Shown: positions 8,387-18,028, numbered from the stretch's first letter. The stretch: DNA of 64,000 bases from Chlorobiota bacterium (GCA_030596395.1 JAUVKF010000002.1:1-64000); one strand, 5' to 3'. Notes: a model not told the origin generated them from the letters alone. Program-made: numbers and translations.

Positions 8387-8959
8387 ATGCCTTTTGAACA
8401 AATATATTTAAAAACATCTGATGAGTGGCGAAGCTGGCTTATGGAAAATCACAATAAAGAAAACGGCATCTGGCAGATCTATTTTAAAAAGCATACCGGA
8501 AGACCGCGAGTACCTTATAACGAAGCAGTTGAAGAGGCTTTGTGCTTTGGCTGGATAGATAGTACGGTAAAACGCATTGATGAAGCTACTTTTATGCAGA
8601 AGTTCACGCCGAGGAAACCTGTCAGTAAATGGTCGGAGCACAACAAAAAGCGTGCTGAAAAGATGATCAGGCTGGGAAAAATGACAGATGCAGGAATGCG
8701 TGCAGTTGAAATAGCAAAGCAGAACGGCAAATGGGACGAAGCCTACACATCACAATTGAACTTCGAATTATCAGAAGATTTGTTGGGCCTGTTAAAAAAG
8801 AACATCATTGCATTTGATGCATATTCGGGTATTTCACCATCACAAAAAAAGTTGTATAATAATTGGGTGATGAGCGCTAAAAAGTCAGAAACAAGGCTGA
8901 AACGATTCCATGAAATGATTGACCTGCTTGAAAAAGGACAAAGCTTGGGAATGAAATAG
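8387..8959 (+). CDS. YdeI/OmpD-associated family protein
   Basis: 190 residues with the family's hallmark stretches: WLMENHNKENGIWQIYFKK at about 16-34, then VPYNEAVEEALCFGWIDSTV, RFTPRKP-like MQKFTPRKPVSKWSEHNKKR, and the C-terminal helix SPSQKKLYNNWVMSAKKSET followed by R.KR. In other bacteria YdeI-like proteins are linked to resistance to antimicrobial peptides or stress, but the biochemical activity is not established. The protein is soluble, with no signal peptide. It stands 77 bases after the mutS-like gene with no obvious terminator between, so read-through is possible. Confidence 0.85.
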   Translation: MPFEQIYLKTSDEWRSWLMENHNKENGIWQIYFKKHTGRPRVPYNEAVEEALCFGWIDSTVKRIDEATFMQKFTPRKPVSKWSEHNKKRAEKMIRLGKMTDAGMRAVEIAKQNGKWDEAYTSQLNFELSEDLLGLLKKNIIAFDAYSGISPSQKKLYNNWVMSAKKSETRLKRFHEMIDLLEKGQSLGMK

Positions 8960-9023
8960 ATATGGAGTCTGTCTTCAACTAATTAATAATCATTTATCTT
9001 TAACAGACTAAAATAGTCAAGTC

Positions 9024-9572
9024 ATGAATTCAAATCCTTTTTCAAATTGGTGGTCATTTGCGCTAAGTGGTGTTATTGCTTTATTATATGGATTATTGGC
9101 GATTTATAATCCTGGAGATATGTTAACCAAAATCATTGGGTTTTTTGGAATTGTTATCCTTATTGTTGGTATTGCCATGGTTATTGGTGTTATCAACAAT
9201 ATCAAAAATAAGCGAACGTATGTTGCTGATTTGATTTGGGCGATAATAACGATTATTGTAGGGGGCATTTTAACATTTTATACCACCGAAACAGTAAAGA
9301 TTTTTGTGATCATAATGGGAGTGTGGGCGATACTTATTGGAGCCTTTCAGTTATACCTGATGACTAAACTCGATTCGTCGGACAAAAGCAGGAATATATT
9401 TTTAATCAATGGAGTTCTTACGGTAATTTTTGGGGTTATATTATTTTTCAACCCTTTTACTTCGGCCAAGGCCTTACTGATCCTGACGGGAATTATCGCC
9501 TTTATCATTGGAATAGTGATGATCATCATTTCCCTTAAAATGAAAAGCCTTTCGAAAGAGTTGGAAGCTTAA
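9024..9572 (+). CDS. HdeD-like (DUF308) membrane protein
   Basis: 182 residues made almost entirely of six hydrophobic helices in three pairs: about 9-27, 33-57, 66-86, 90-112, 123-143 and 147-170. Each pair has the Gly-rich pattern of DUF308/HdeD (SGVIALLYGLLAIYNPG, IITIIVGGILTFY, NGVLTVIFGVILFFNPF). In E. coli HdeD contributes to acid resistance; here only the fold is supported. A -7-like sequence TATCTTTA lies at 8995-9002. The stop codon overlaps that of the convergent recJ gene by 4 bases, leaving no space for a conventional terminator between them. Confidence 0.85.
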   Translation: MNSNPFSNWWSFALSGVIALLYGLLAIYNPGDMLTKIIGFFGIVILIVGIAMVIGVINNIKNKRTYVADLIWAIITIIVGGILTFYTTETVKIFVIIMGVWAILIGAFQLYLMTKLDSSDKSRNIFLINGVLTVIFGVILFFNPFTSAKALLILTGIIAFIIGIVMIIISLKMKSLSKELEA

Positions 9573-11317
9573 TTGAATTTAATATCCTTTACCCGTAGTT
9601 GTAGCGAGGTTTGGCCTAACCAGTGGTTTTCGTCAATATGGTAGCATATGCTGAATGGTTTTCCCGATTTCACCTCATTAATATGATATCCCTGGTTAAA
9701 AGCAATCGCCGGTAAAGGACTTCCTGTGCGGTCGGGGTGAACAACCGAAAATTTTAAATGTTCATGGCCGTTCTTTCCAACAACTTTGGCGTAACCCGTG
9801 TCGATCACATTATTGGTTTGAAAGAAAGGAGACATATTTCCGGGACCGAATGGGGCAAACTGTTTAAGTATTTTATAAAATTTGAAATTGATGTCACTTA
9901 CAAATAATTCTCCATCAATTTCAATTTCGGGCACAAGCATATTATCCGTTAGTCTTGCGGCAGCATATTTTTCAAATTCGTCAACAAATTCGTCAAAATT
10001 CTCAGGCTTCATGGCTAAACCAGCCGCATAAGTGTGCCCTCCGAAGTGTTCTAGCAAATGGTTGCTCGCATCAATGGCATCATAAATATCAAAATTTTTA
10101 ATGGATCGTGCTGAGCCGGTTATTAATCCTTCAGATTTTGTTAACACGATGGTGGGTTTATAAAAATTTTCTATAAGTCTGGAAGCCACAATACCAATAA
10201 CTCCTTTGTGCCAGTCTTCGCGATAAACAACAGTGGTTTTTTTCTTTTGCAGTTCAGGATTATCATTGATCAGAGCAATAGCTTCGCTGGTTATATTGGT
10301 GTCGAGATCTCGCCTGGTTAAATTTAGCTCGTTAATTTCTTTCCCAAGTTTTTCAGCATATTCCGATACGTTACTGATCAGCAACCTGACTGAGGCCACC
10401 GCGTTCTCAATCCTGCCGGCAGCATTTATTCGCGGACCAACCATAAACACAAGGTCGCTCACAGTTAATTCTTTATCAAAATAAACACCCGCGGGATCTT
10501 CGTTTTTTACCAGTCCTGCCGAATGTAATAATGAGCGCAATCCTACCCGTGGGTTTTTGTTTAGTTGTTTCAATCCGTAATAAGCAAGCACTCGATTTTC
10601 TCCGATAATCGGAACAATATCTGCGGCAATGCTGATGGCAACCAGATCAATTGATGAAAAAACCCTTCTATCGGGTATGTTCATTTTTTTTGCAACCGCC
10701 TGTATCAGTTTAAACCCAACTCCACAACCTGACAAATCTTTAAATGGATATGAACAATCGGGTTGTTTTGGGTCAAGTACCGCAGCGGCATCAGGCACCT
10801 TATCACCCGGCCTGTGGTGGTCACATATAATGATGTCTAACCCCTTCTTCTTTGCGTAATCAACTTTTTCTACGGCTTTGATCCCGCAATCCAAAGCGAT
10901 CATCAAGGAGTTTTTATTTTTAATGGCGGCATCAATTCCTATGTAAGAAATACCATAACCCTCTTTATACCTGTCAGGGATATAAAACTCGATTTTTTTA
11001 TGAAATCGTCGAAGGAAAGAATATACAAGCGAAACGGCAGTTGTTCCATCAACATCATAATCGCCATATACAACTATTTTTTCTCCTTTTTCATGTGCCA
11101 GAATAACTCGATCAACAGCTTTTTCCATGTCCTTCATTAAAAAAGGATCATGCAAATGTTCTAAACTGGGCCTGAAAAAATTTTTGGCTTCTTCAAAGGT
11201 GGAAATACCTCGTTTTAATAACAGATCACTAAGCCTCTCGTTGATATTAAGCGCTTTGGATAACTGTGTAACCATCTCATTACCTGCCCCTTCTCTCAAT
11301 ACCCAGCGCTTTTCCAT
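9569..11317 (-). CDS. recJ: Single-stranded-DNA-specific exonuclease RecJ
   Basis: 582 residues, normal length for RecJ. The DHH-family phosphoesterase motifs are in order: VVYGDYDVDGTTA (motif I, D86-D90), IALDCG, IICDHHRPG (motif III, about 164-172) and the GPRINAAGR segment. They are followed by the DHHA1 region with SARSIKNFDIYDAI and HFGGHTYAAGLAMK, then the C-terminal OB-type domain. RecJ degrades single-stranded DNA 5' to 3' in recombination and mismatch/base repair. It has a candidate upstream -7 box (TATCTTTA, reverse complement of 11338-11345). The gene is convergent with, and overlaps by 4 bases, the HdeD-like gene. Confidence 0.95.
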   Translation of the reverse strand: MEKRWVLREGAGNEMVTQLSKALNINERLSDLLLKRGISTFEEAKNFFRPSLEHLHDPFLMKDMEKAVDRVILAHEKGEKIVVYGDYDVDGTTAVSLVYSFLRRFHKKIEFYIPDRYKEGYGISYIGIDAAIKNKNSLMIALDCGIKAVEKVDYAKKKGLDIIICDHHRPGDKVPDAAAVLDPKQPDCSYPFKDLSGCGVGFKLIQAVAKKMNIPDRRVFSSIDLVAISIAADIVPIIGENRVLAYYGLKQLNKNPRVGLRSLLHSAGLVKNEDPAGVYFDKELTVSDLVFMVGPRINAAGRIENAVASVRLLISNVSEYAEKLGKEINELNLTRRDLDTNITSEAIALINDNPELQKKKTTVVYREDWHKGVIGIVASRLIENFYKPTIVLTKSEGLITGSARSIKNFDIYDAIDASNHLLEHFGGHTYAAGLAMKPENFDEFVDEFEKYAAARLTDNMLVPEIEIDGELFVSDINFKFYKILKQFAPFGPGNMSPFFQTNNVIDTGYAKVVGKNGHEHLKFSVVHPDRTGSPLPAIAFNQGYHINEVKSGKPFSICYHIDENHWLGQTSLQLRVKDIKFN

Positions 11318-11437
11318 TTTTATTGACGTTTAGCATGTAAAGATAGTTTTTTCTGGCAAATGAAAAAAATGTACTTCAATAACAAGGCTGGCTGAAAAGG
11401 TATTAATTTGTTATTTAATTAACTCCTTCGTTATCAT

Positions 11438-12679
11438 TTAAAAGCTTGATCTCATTGCCTCCACCGGGTCTAACCGGGAGGCGATAAAGGCAGGAATAAA
11501 CCCGGAAACCAATCCAATAATTGCGCTTACAAATACTCCAATCGATATGTTGGTCAAGGTTAAAATCAGCTTAAAGCTAAAAAGGGAGTCTGCCAAAAAG
11601 GTAAGACCGTACACAAGTAGAAGTCCTACTATTCCACCAATTATGGAAAGGAACACTGCTTCAAAAAGAAACTGAACCAAGATAAAATATCTTTTTGCAC
11701 CCAACGATTTCTGAATGCCGATTTGCGTTGTTCGTTCTTTTACCGAAACAAACATGATATTGGCAATGCCAAAACCACCAACAAGCAGCGAAAAGGCGCC
11801 TATTATCCAACCCACCATTTTGATAACCCCAAATAACTGGTCGAAGCCTTTGTTAATAATGTCCGTTTCGTTAAGGGCAAAATCATCAGCAGCCCGGGGA
11901 GGAAGTTTTCTAATCGACCGCATGATTCCGGTAAGCTCGTCCATCATATGTTCATTGGTAATGTTCGGTTTTGCTTTAACAATAATCGTTGATTGAATAT
12001 TACGATCATCAACAACATTACTGGCATATTTTACCGGGATTAAAACATAGTTGTCACGCGAATCGCCAAAAACGCTTTCGCCTTCTTTTTTTATTATTCC
12101 TATTACGTTCAGTTTACTTCCAAAAATTTTAATTGTTTTTCCAATAGGGTCGGCACCCTGGTATAAATTTTCAGCTATGTCTGAACCGATTATTGCAATA
12201 TTCCGTCCGCCATTTGATTCTATTTCAGTAAAATAGCGGCCGTCTTGCAGTTCTAAATCCATCACATTGGGATAATCATGCGAGACCGCAACAACTGGAA
12301 TTTCTTCCATTGAGTTGTTTTTGTAATATACATTACGCCTGACATTAAACATATAAGTTGAAGATTCAACCGTATTGCTTCGTTTTTGCAACTCTGCTAA
12401 TTCTTTTAATTTTGGTTCAGGCCGGTTCAGGTATTTCCACCAGGGATAATCACCGCCCATAGCCCATGGCCATTTTTGAATAAATATAACATTGCTGCCA
12501 AGTGAATTTATTTCGCTTTTAATTGCGCCTTCGAGGCTATCGAAAACGGTGAAAACAGAAATAATCGAAAAAATACCAATGGTAATTCCTAATAACGACA
12601 ATATCGTCCTTACTTTGTTAGTTATCAGGGCATTTATTGCAAAAATTAAACTCTCGTAAATCAGTTTTGCAATGATCAT
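11438..12679 (-). CDS. MacB-type ABC transporter permease
   Basis: 413 residues with the MacB/FtsX-like architecture: N-terminal helix at about 12-45 (KVRTILSLLGITIGIFSIIS), a MacB_PCD periplasmic domain (about 50-270), then three helices in the FtsX domain. The conserved NIMFVSVKERTTQIGIQKSL segment and the C-terminal ARLDPVEAMRSSF are present. It lacks its own ATPase and adaptor here, unlike the cluster at 32.5-39.7 kb, so its partner must be encoded elsewhere. It is divergent from purH and is the last gene of its short minus-strand run. Members export small molecules, peptides or lipoprotein-linked substrates by mechanotransmission; the substrate is unknown. Confidence 0.88.
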   Translation of the reverse strand: MIIAKLIYESLIFAINALITNKVRTILSLLGITIGIFSIISVFTVFDSLEGAIKSEINSLGSNVIFIQKWPWAMGGDYPWWKYLNRPEPKLKELAELQKRSNTVESSTYMFNVRRNVYYKNNSMEEIPVVAVSHDYPNVMDLELQDGRYFTEIESNGGRNIAIIGSDIAENLYQGADPIGKTIKIFGSKLNVIGIIKKEGESVFGDSRDNYVLIPVKYASNVVDDRNIQSTIIVKAKPNITNEHMMDELTGIMRSIRKLPPRAADDFALNETDIINKGFDQLFGVIKMVGWIIGAFSLLVGGFGIANIMFVSVKERTTQIGIQKSLGAKRYFILVQFLFEAVFLSIIGGIVGLLLVYGLTFLADSLFSFKLILTLTNISIGVFVSAIIGLVSGFIPAFIASRLDPVEAMRSSF

Positions 12680-12822
12680 AGGTTGCGATTATTATAAAAT
12701 GAAGAACCGATTGTTAAAGTGCTTCTAATTTATATGTAAAAGTATGATAAGTTTTGATTAAAACGTGTTAATTTGCAATTCGGTTCAGTTATCAAAAGGT
12801 ATCCCAAATATTTAAACGCCAT

Positions 12823-14343
12823 TTGTCCTTGAAAAAAGTTAAAAACGCATTAATTTCAGTATTTTATAAAGAAGGCCTCGATCAGGTTCTGGAAGTGTTG
12901 AATCAATTTGATATTAATTTTTATTCAACAGGCGGAACATACGATTATATAAAAGAGAAAGGTTATAAGGCCCAGACCATCGAATCGCTGACTTCATACC
13001 CATCTATTTTAGGCGGAAGGGTAAAAACACTCCACCCCAAAGTTTTCGGAGGTATCCTGGCAAGAAGGGAAAATGCCGAAGACCAACAACAGTTAGCTGA
13101 ATATGAAATTCCGCTTTTCGACCTTGTCATTGTTGATTTGTATCCTTTTGAAGAAACATTGAAAAAGACCGGTGATACACAATCTATTATTGAAAAAATA
13201 GATATTGGTGGTATCAGTCTGATCAGGGCTGCTGCAAAGAATTTTAACGATGTTTTGGTTGTTCCTTCATCTACAATGTATGATGAGTTGAAAAGGATAA
13301 TGGAGAAAAATGGAGGCGCTTCAACAAACGAAGACAGAAGATATTTTGCCGCCCAGGCATTTAATATCAGCTCGCATTATGACACTGCAATTTTTAACTG
13401 GATGAATCCCGGTAATATCGGAGTATTCAAGCAGAGTATCGGCAATGAAAATGTTTTGCGTTATGGTGAGAACCCACACCAAAAAGGCATTTTTTATGGC
13501 AACCTTGATGAAGTGTTTGAACAGCTTCATGGTAAGGCCATATCATACAATAATTTGCTCGACCTGAATGCTGCCATCGACCTGATCGGTGATTTTGAAG
13601 AAACGACCTTTGCGGTCATCAAACACAACAATGCCTGTGGGCTGGCCTCAAGATCCGACTTAAAACAAGCATGGATTGACGCGCTTGCCGGCGACCCGGT
13701 TTCAGCCTTTGGCGGAGTTCTGGTAACCAATAAAGAAATTGATAAAGAAACTGCCGTAGAAATAAATAAAATATTTTTTGAGATAATCATTGCTCCGGGA
13801 TATGCTGATGATGCACTGGAAATATTAAAATCCAAAAAAAACCGTATCATCTTAAAGAAGATTGCGTATAACTTTCCGGAATATCAATATCGTTCATTGC
13901 TTAATGGCGTATTAACTCAGGATAAAGACACCATTGCCGAAAGGAAAGAAAACCTGAATACTGTTACAAAATTGTCTCCAAACGAAAGACAAGTTGAAGA
14001 TTTGCTGTTTGCAAACAAGCTTGTAAAACATACAAAATCAAACACAATTGTTCTGGCTAATAACAAACAGCTGGTTGGTTCTGGAACTGGACAGACTTCA
14101 AGGGTTGACGCCCTGAAACAGGCAATTGAAAAGGCCAGAAACTTTGATTTGCCATTGGATGACGCAGTGATGGCTTCGGATGCATTTTTTCCGTTTGCCG
14201 ATTCAGTTGAGATTGCGGGAAAAGCAGGGATTAAGTCTGTGATTCAGCCCGGTGGGTCAATCAGGGATAAGGATTCCATTGAATATTGTGACAAAAACGG
14301 AATCGCAATGGTGTTCACAGGCACAAGACATTTTAAACATTAA
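12823..14343 (+). CDS. purH: Bifunctional AICAR transformylase/IMP cyclohydrolase PurH
   Basis: 506 residues. The N-terminal MGS-like IMP cyclohydrolase domain (about 1-190) has FYSTGGTYDYI, GGRVKTLHPKVFGGILARR and DLYPFE. The C-terminal AICAR formyltransferase domain (about 195-506) has LRYGENPHQKG, AVIKHNNACGLA, the stretch around GDPVSAFGGV, VGSGTGQTSRVDA and SDAFFPFADSVE. It performs the last two steps of purine synthesis in the cytoplasm. No in-frame ATG exists between the upstream stop at 12769-12771 and the conserved N-terminus, so translation must begin at TTG 12823 or TTG 12829. A TTAATTTG at 12768-12775 may be the -7 box. Confidence 0.95.
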   Translation: MSLKKVKNALISVFYKEGLDQVLEVLNQFDINFYSTGGTYDYIKEKGYKAQTIESLTSYPSILGGRVKTLHPKVFGGILARRENAEDQQQLAEYEIPLFDLVIVDLYPFEETLKKTGDTQSIIEKIDIGGISLIRAAAKNFNDVLVVPSSTMYDELKRIMEKNGGASTNEDRRYFAAQAFNISSHYDTAIFNWMNPGNIGVFKQSIGNENVLRYGENPHQKGIFYGNLDEVFEQLHGKAISYNNLLDLNAAIDLIGDFEETTFAVIKHNNACGLASRSDLKQAWIDALAGDPVSAFGGVLVTNKEIDKETAVEINKIFFEIIIAPGYADDALEILKSKKNRIILKKIAYNFPEYQYRSLLNGVLTQDKDTIAERKENLNTVTKLSPNERQVEDLLFANKLVKHTKSNTIVLANNKQLVGSGTGQTSRVDALKQAIEKARNFDLPLDDAVMASDAFFPFADSVEIAGKAGIKSVIQPGGSIRDKDSIEYCDKNGIAMVFTGTRHFKH

Positions 14344-14370
14344 GCATACAGAAAATTGCAATAATTTTTG

Positions 14371-14378
14371 TAGTTTCG
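14371..14378 (+). promoter_or_regulatory. Candidate -7 box TAGTTTCG before mreB
   Basis: TAGTTTCG matches TAnnTTTG at 7 of 8 positions and lies 31 bases upstream of the mreB ATG. No convincing -33 element is seen at 18-21 bases upstream. It may start the mreBCD transcript. Confidence 0.35.
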
Positions 14379-14409
14379 TTAGGGTTTGAATTTAAGTAGA
14401 TAAGCACAT

Positions 14410-15432
14410 ATGGGATTGTTTTCATTTTTAACTAAAGAGATTGCCATTGACCTTGGAACGGCCAATACGATCATTATTTATAACGACAAAGTTGTGGTTG
14501 ACGAACCGTCAATTGTGGCGATGGAAAGGAATACCGGCCGAATCCTTGCTGTTGGTAAAAGGGCGATGCTGATGCACGGCAAAACCCACGAAAATATAAA
14601 AACGATCAGGCCGCTGCGTGATGGTGTAATCGCAGATTTTGAATCTGCCGAATATATGATACGGGAGATGATAAAAATGATCGGTATAAAAAACACCCTT
14701 TTCCCTCCTGCATTAAGAATGGTAATTTGTATTCCTTCAGGTATTACCGGTGTTGAAGAACGCGCCGTAAAGGATTCTGCCGAACAAGCCGGCGCAAAAG
14801 ATATCAGGTTAATACACGAGCCAATGGCTGCGGCTATTGGTATTGGCATTGATGTACTTGAGCCAACAGGTAACATGATCATAGATATTGGTGGTGGAAC
14901 CAGCGAAATTGCTGTAATTGCGCTTGGCGGAATTGTTAACAACACCTCTATCCGTATAGCGGGTGATGACTTCAACGCTGATATTGAAGAATATATGCGC
15001 AAGAACCATAACATTAATATTGGTGAGCGAACTGCTGAGCGCATAAAAATTGAAGTTGGCGCTGCCGTCACCGACCTTGAAAATCCACCTGACGAATATG
15101 CTGTACACGGAAGAGATATGTTAACCGGTATCCCGAAAGAAATAAAGGTAAACTGTAAAGAAATTGCAAGCTGCCTCGATAAATCAATATCAAAAATTGA
15201 GGCCGCCGTTCTAAATACATTAGAAAAAACTCCACCCGAATTATCTGCTGATATTTATCGCACGGGTATTTACCTTGCAGGAGGGGGCTCAATGCTGCGC
15301 GGTCTCGACAAACGTCTGCACCTGAAAACGAAACTTTCGGTACATGTAGCCGAAGACCCTTTGCGAGCAGTTGCCCGTGGAACAGGAATTGCGCTGAAAA
15401 ACTTTGATAAGTTTACTTTCCTTATTAAGTAA
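14410..15432 (+). CDS. mreB: Rod shape-determining protein MreB
   Basis: 340 residues, the usual MreB length. Actin-fold phosphate and adenosine motifs are clear: IAIDLGTANTIIIY near the N-terminus, the conserved VCIPSGITGVEERAVKDSAE, HEPMAAAIGIGIDV, the phosphate-2 motif IIDIGGGTSEIAVIALGG, and the adenosine motif IYLAGGGSMLRGLDKRL. MreB polymerises under the inner membrane and guides peptidoglycan insertion. It is the first gene of mreBCD, 66 bases after purH; mreC follows after 93 bases. Confidence 0.97.
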   Translation: MGLFSFLTKEIAIDLGTANTIIIYNDKVVVDEPSIVAMERNTGRILAVGKRAMLMHGKTHENIKTIRPLRDGVIADFESAEYMIREMIKMIGIKNTLFPPALRMVICIPSGITGVEERAVKDSAEQAGAKDIRLIHEPMAAAIGIGIDVLEPTGNMIIDIGGGTSEIAVIALGGIVNNTSIRIAGDDFNADIEEYMRKNHNINIGERTAERIKIEVGAAVTDLENPPDEYAVHGRDMLTGIPKEIKVNCKEIASCLDKSISKIEAAVLNTLEKTPPELSADIYRTGIYLAGGGSMLRGLDKRLHLKTKLSVHVAEDPLRAVARGTGIALKNFDKFTFLIK

Positions 15433-15525
15433 AAAAATAGCAGCAAATAGTTTTTGGTTTGTTCATGTTTAAAACCCTTATTGTCATCAACACGTATAAT
15501 ACATGACATATAACGATTAACAAAG

Positions 15526-16341
15526 ATGCAGAACCTGTTTGCCTTTTTTTTGAAATACCATTTTTTTATCCTCTTTGTTGTCCTCGAAATTATATCACTG
15601 TCTTTTTTGTTTAATAGTTATTCTTATCATCGTTCGCTAAAATACAATGTGGTTAGCGATGCAAGCGGAAGTTTGTTTTCTGTGTCCACAAGCATAACAA
15701 ATTATTTTTCGCTTAAAAGTGAAAATGAAATTCTTATTGAAGAGAATACGGGACTAAGAAACAAGCTAAAATCCTCATTTTACAATCCTGATTCTACCGC
15801 TGATTATAAAGATAGTTTATATCAGTACATTTCGGCTAAAGTTGTGAGCAACAGTATAAATAAGCCAAATAATTTCATGTTGATCAATAAAGGTCATAAC
15901 CAGGGTCTGGAAAATGAAATGGGGGTTATCTCATCTTTTGGCGTTGCCGGAATCGTAGTAGGAACCTCAGGTAACTATTCCGCAATCATGTCGTTGTTGC
16001 ATCATAACACAAGAATTAGCGGGAGAATTAAAAATGGAGGACAATTGGTGAATATTGAATGGCCGGGTATTGATTATAGATTGGGGAAGGTTGTCGATAT
16101 TCCGTCGCATATTGTTTTGCGCCAGGGTGACTCGGTGATTACCAGTGGCAATTCTTTGATCTTTCCGGGGGGTATTTTAATTGGAACTATTGTTAATCAA
16201 GAAATTAATGCCAACGCAGAGCTCAGTGAAGCCACACTTAAATTCGCAACAAGTTTTAATACGCTTAAACATGTTTATGTGATAAAGAATAAAAATCGTG
16301 CAGAACAAATAGAGTTGTTAGAAGAATCGAGTGATGAGTAG
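15526..16341 (+). CDS. mreC: Rod shape-determining protein MreC
   Basis: 271 residues: a short cytoplasmic N-terminus, one membrane helix at about 11-30 (HFFILFVVLEIISLSFLF), a coiled-coil stretch around 58-85 (LKSENEILIEENTGLRNKLK), and the double-barrel periplasmic domain with AKVVSNSINKPNNFMLINKG, GLENEMGVISSFGVAGIVVG and VITSGNSLIFPGGILIGTIV. MreC links MreB to the periplasmic cell-wall synthases. The stop codon overlaps the start of mreD, indicating translational coupling. Confidence 0.95.
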   Translation: MQNLFAFFLKYHFFILFVVLEIISLSFLFNSYSYHRSLKYNVVSDASGSLFSVSTSITNYFSLKSENEILIEENTGLRNKLKSSFYNPDSTADYKDSLYQYISAKVVSNSINKPNNFMLINKGHNQGLENEMGVISSFGVAGIVVGTSGNYSAIMSLLHHNTRISGRIKNGGQLVNIEWPGIDYRLGKVVDIPSHIVLRQGDSVITSGNSLIFPGGILIGTIVNQEINANAELSEATLKFATSFNTLKHVYVIKNKNRAEQIELLEESSDE

Positions 16342-16846
16342 GCAGTTTTTCCGAAATATAATCCGGTTTTTGCTGCTTGTTTTGGTTCAGGTTTTAGTAC
16401 TGAACGAAATAAAACTTGGCGGATATATCAACCCGTATATTTATGTGATGTTTATTATTTTGTTGCCAGTGGATATCAGCAAGAGCTTGTTGTTAACACT
16501 CGCTTTTATTTTAGGGCTTACTATTGACTTTTTTGGGAATACCCTGGGTCTGCACGCAGCAGCAACAGTTTTAATGGCCTATGCCAGGCCCGGTACAATT
16601 AACCTGTTTTTTAGCAATCTTGAATTCAATTCAAATGAAGAGCCCAGTTTACAAAGATTAAAATTCAGTGGTTTTTTCCGTTATGTTTTTGTACTGGTTT
16701 TTATTCATAATTTCACTTTGTATATGCTCGAAGTATTTAGTTTTACTGACTTTTTATATACGCTATACCGTATTATGCTGAATACGCTTTTAACCATGTT
16801 GCTTATCTTTATTACAATGTTTATTTTCAATAAAAAAAGCAACTAA
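16334..16846 (+). CDS. mreD: Rod shape-determining protein MreD
   Basis: 170 residues with about five hydrophobic helices, in the position and size of MreD. The family-like segment GLTIDFFGNTLGLHAAATVLMA is reduced here to DFFGNTLGLHAAA followed by AYARP. It overlaps the mreC stop codon by 8 bases; ATG 16334 is preferred over the GTG at 16331 that directly precedes it. MreD is the integral membrane partner of MreC in the elongasome. The genes for PBP2 and RodA, which often follow in Bacteroidota, are not present; a thioredoxin-like lipoprotein follows instead. Confidence 0.88.
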   Translation: MSRQFFRNIIRFLLLVLVQVLVLNEIKLGGYINPYIYVMFIILLPVDISKSLLLTLAFILGLTIDFFGNTLGLHAAATVLMAYARPGTINLFFSNLEFNSNEEPSLQRLKFSGFFRYVFVLVFIHNFTLYMLEVFSFTDFLYTLYRIMLNTLLTMLLIFITMFIFNKKSN

Positions 16847-16883
16847 TTTTTTGAAAGTTTTCTTTTCATTTAGTCGCTATGCC

Positions 16884-16891
16884 TACATTTG
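16884..16891 (+). promoter_or_regulatory. Candidate -7 box TACATTTG
   Basis: A perfect TAnnTTTG match, 27 bases before the ATG of the thioredoxin-like lipoprotein. TTTC (16862-16865) sits 18 bases upstream in place of the -33 TTTG, so the pair is plausible but imperfect. Confidence 0.5.
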
Positions 16892-16918
16892 TACCCTTTT
16901 AACAAATTATAAATCAAT

Positions 16919-18028
16919 ATGAGAAAACTATTTTATTCAACAATATTATTTGTCATCGTTATTATTTTTAGTTCATGCGAAAGCGTAAACGAAAACGCAT
17001 ACACACTAGATATAGAATTAACAGGGGTTAACAGCAATTGGTTGTTTGTTCAAATTCGTGATCAGGGAGAGTGGGTAAAAATTGATTCGGTCGAATTAAA
17101 AGATGAGCACGCATCATTTTCGGGTACGATTGATATGCCCACAATGTACTACCTCACACCAAAGGGCTCCAGAAGTTATGTTCCTGTATTTGTTGAACAG
17201 GGTGATATTAAGGTTGTTGCAGATGCCAAAACCATGAAGGAGCCCAAAGTTGAAGGTTCCAAATCACACGAAATATATCAAGGTTTTATGGCCTCCCTAA
17301 AAGCATACGATCAAAAAGCAAGGAGTTTAAGCCAACAGTACAGGGAGGCGCAATCGAATGACGATGAAGCCCGGATGTTGAACATATCGCATGAATATGA
17401 GGCCCTGGGATCAGATAAAGCAAACGATATCAAAGATTTTGCAATTACAAATAATGCTTCGGTAGTTGCTCCATTTGTCATGATGGAATATTCTTATATG
17501 TTTGAACTTGAAGACCTGGAAAGTGTTTCTACTAATTTAGATCCGTCAATCGTTTCTTCGAATTATTCGATCGCACTAAATAACAGGGTTGGCATACTAA
17601 AACGGGTGGAAATAGGACAACCGTTTGTTGATTTTTCCTTAAATGATCCTGCGGGAAATCCGGTGCCTCTGTCGGCTATTGCAACAGGAAATTACATTCT
17701 TGTCGATTTTTGGGCATCATGGTGTGTACCCTGTCGCAAAGAAAATCCAAATGTTGTGAATGCTTTTAATACGTTTCATGATAAGGGTTTTGAGGTGTTT
17801 GGTGTGTCTTTCGATCGTGATTATGAAAAATGGGTAGAAGCCATAGAACAGGATGGTTTAATCTGGGCACATGTAAGCGATTTGAAATTTTGGGGATGCG
17901 AAGCCGGTAAACTTTACGGAGTCCAATCTATTCCTCATAGCGTTTTACTTGATCCGGAAGGCATAATTATCGCCAAAAATTTGAGGGGTGAGCAACTGCT
18001 AAATAAACTTGCCGAATTGCTTAATTAG
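16919..18028 (+). CDS. Thioredoxin-like (AhpC/TSA) lipoprotein with DUF4369-type N-terminal domain
   Basis: 369 residues. The lipoprotein signal peptide ends in FSSC (Cys20). The N-terminal domain (about 25-130) has the DUF4369 pattern VQIRDQGEWVKIDSVELKD and GTIDMPTMYYL. Helices follow, and then a thioredoxin fold (about 235-369) with the redox motif WASWCVPCRKE and the cis-proline loop VQSIPHSVLLDPEG. Such proteins are periplasmic, outer-membrane or inner-membrane anchored disulfide reductases of the TlpA/ResA type. The substrate cannot be told from the neighbours (mreD before, a BNR/PKD cargo protein after). Confidence 0.9.
   Translation: MRKLFYSTILFVIVIIFSSCESVNENAYTLDIELTGVNSNWLFVQIRDQGEWVKIDSVELKDEHASFSGTIDMPTMYYLTPKGSRSYVPVFVEQGDIKVVADAKTMKEPKVEGSKSHEIYQGFMASLKAYDQKARSLSQQYREAQSNDDEARMLNISHEYEALGSDKANDIKDFAITNNASVVAPFVMMEYSYMFELEDLESVSTNLDPSIVSSNYSIALNNRVGILKRVEIGQPFVDFSLNDPAGNPVPLSAIATGNYILVDFWASWCVPCRKENPNVVNAFNTFHDKGFEVFGVSFDRDYEKWVEAIEQDGLIWAHVSDLKFWGCEAGKLYGVQSIPHSVLLDPEGIIIAKNLRGEQLLNKLAELLN

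Noticed and set aside
13527-13850. Antisense open frame in purH
   Set aside because: Serine-rich low-complexity translation with no start context, opposite conserved AICAR transformylase motifs.
14478-15071. Antisense open frame across mreB
   Set aside because: Long but lacks recognisable features. It lies wholly opposite a highly conserved gene and is explained by mreB codon usage.
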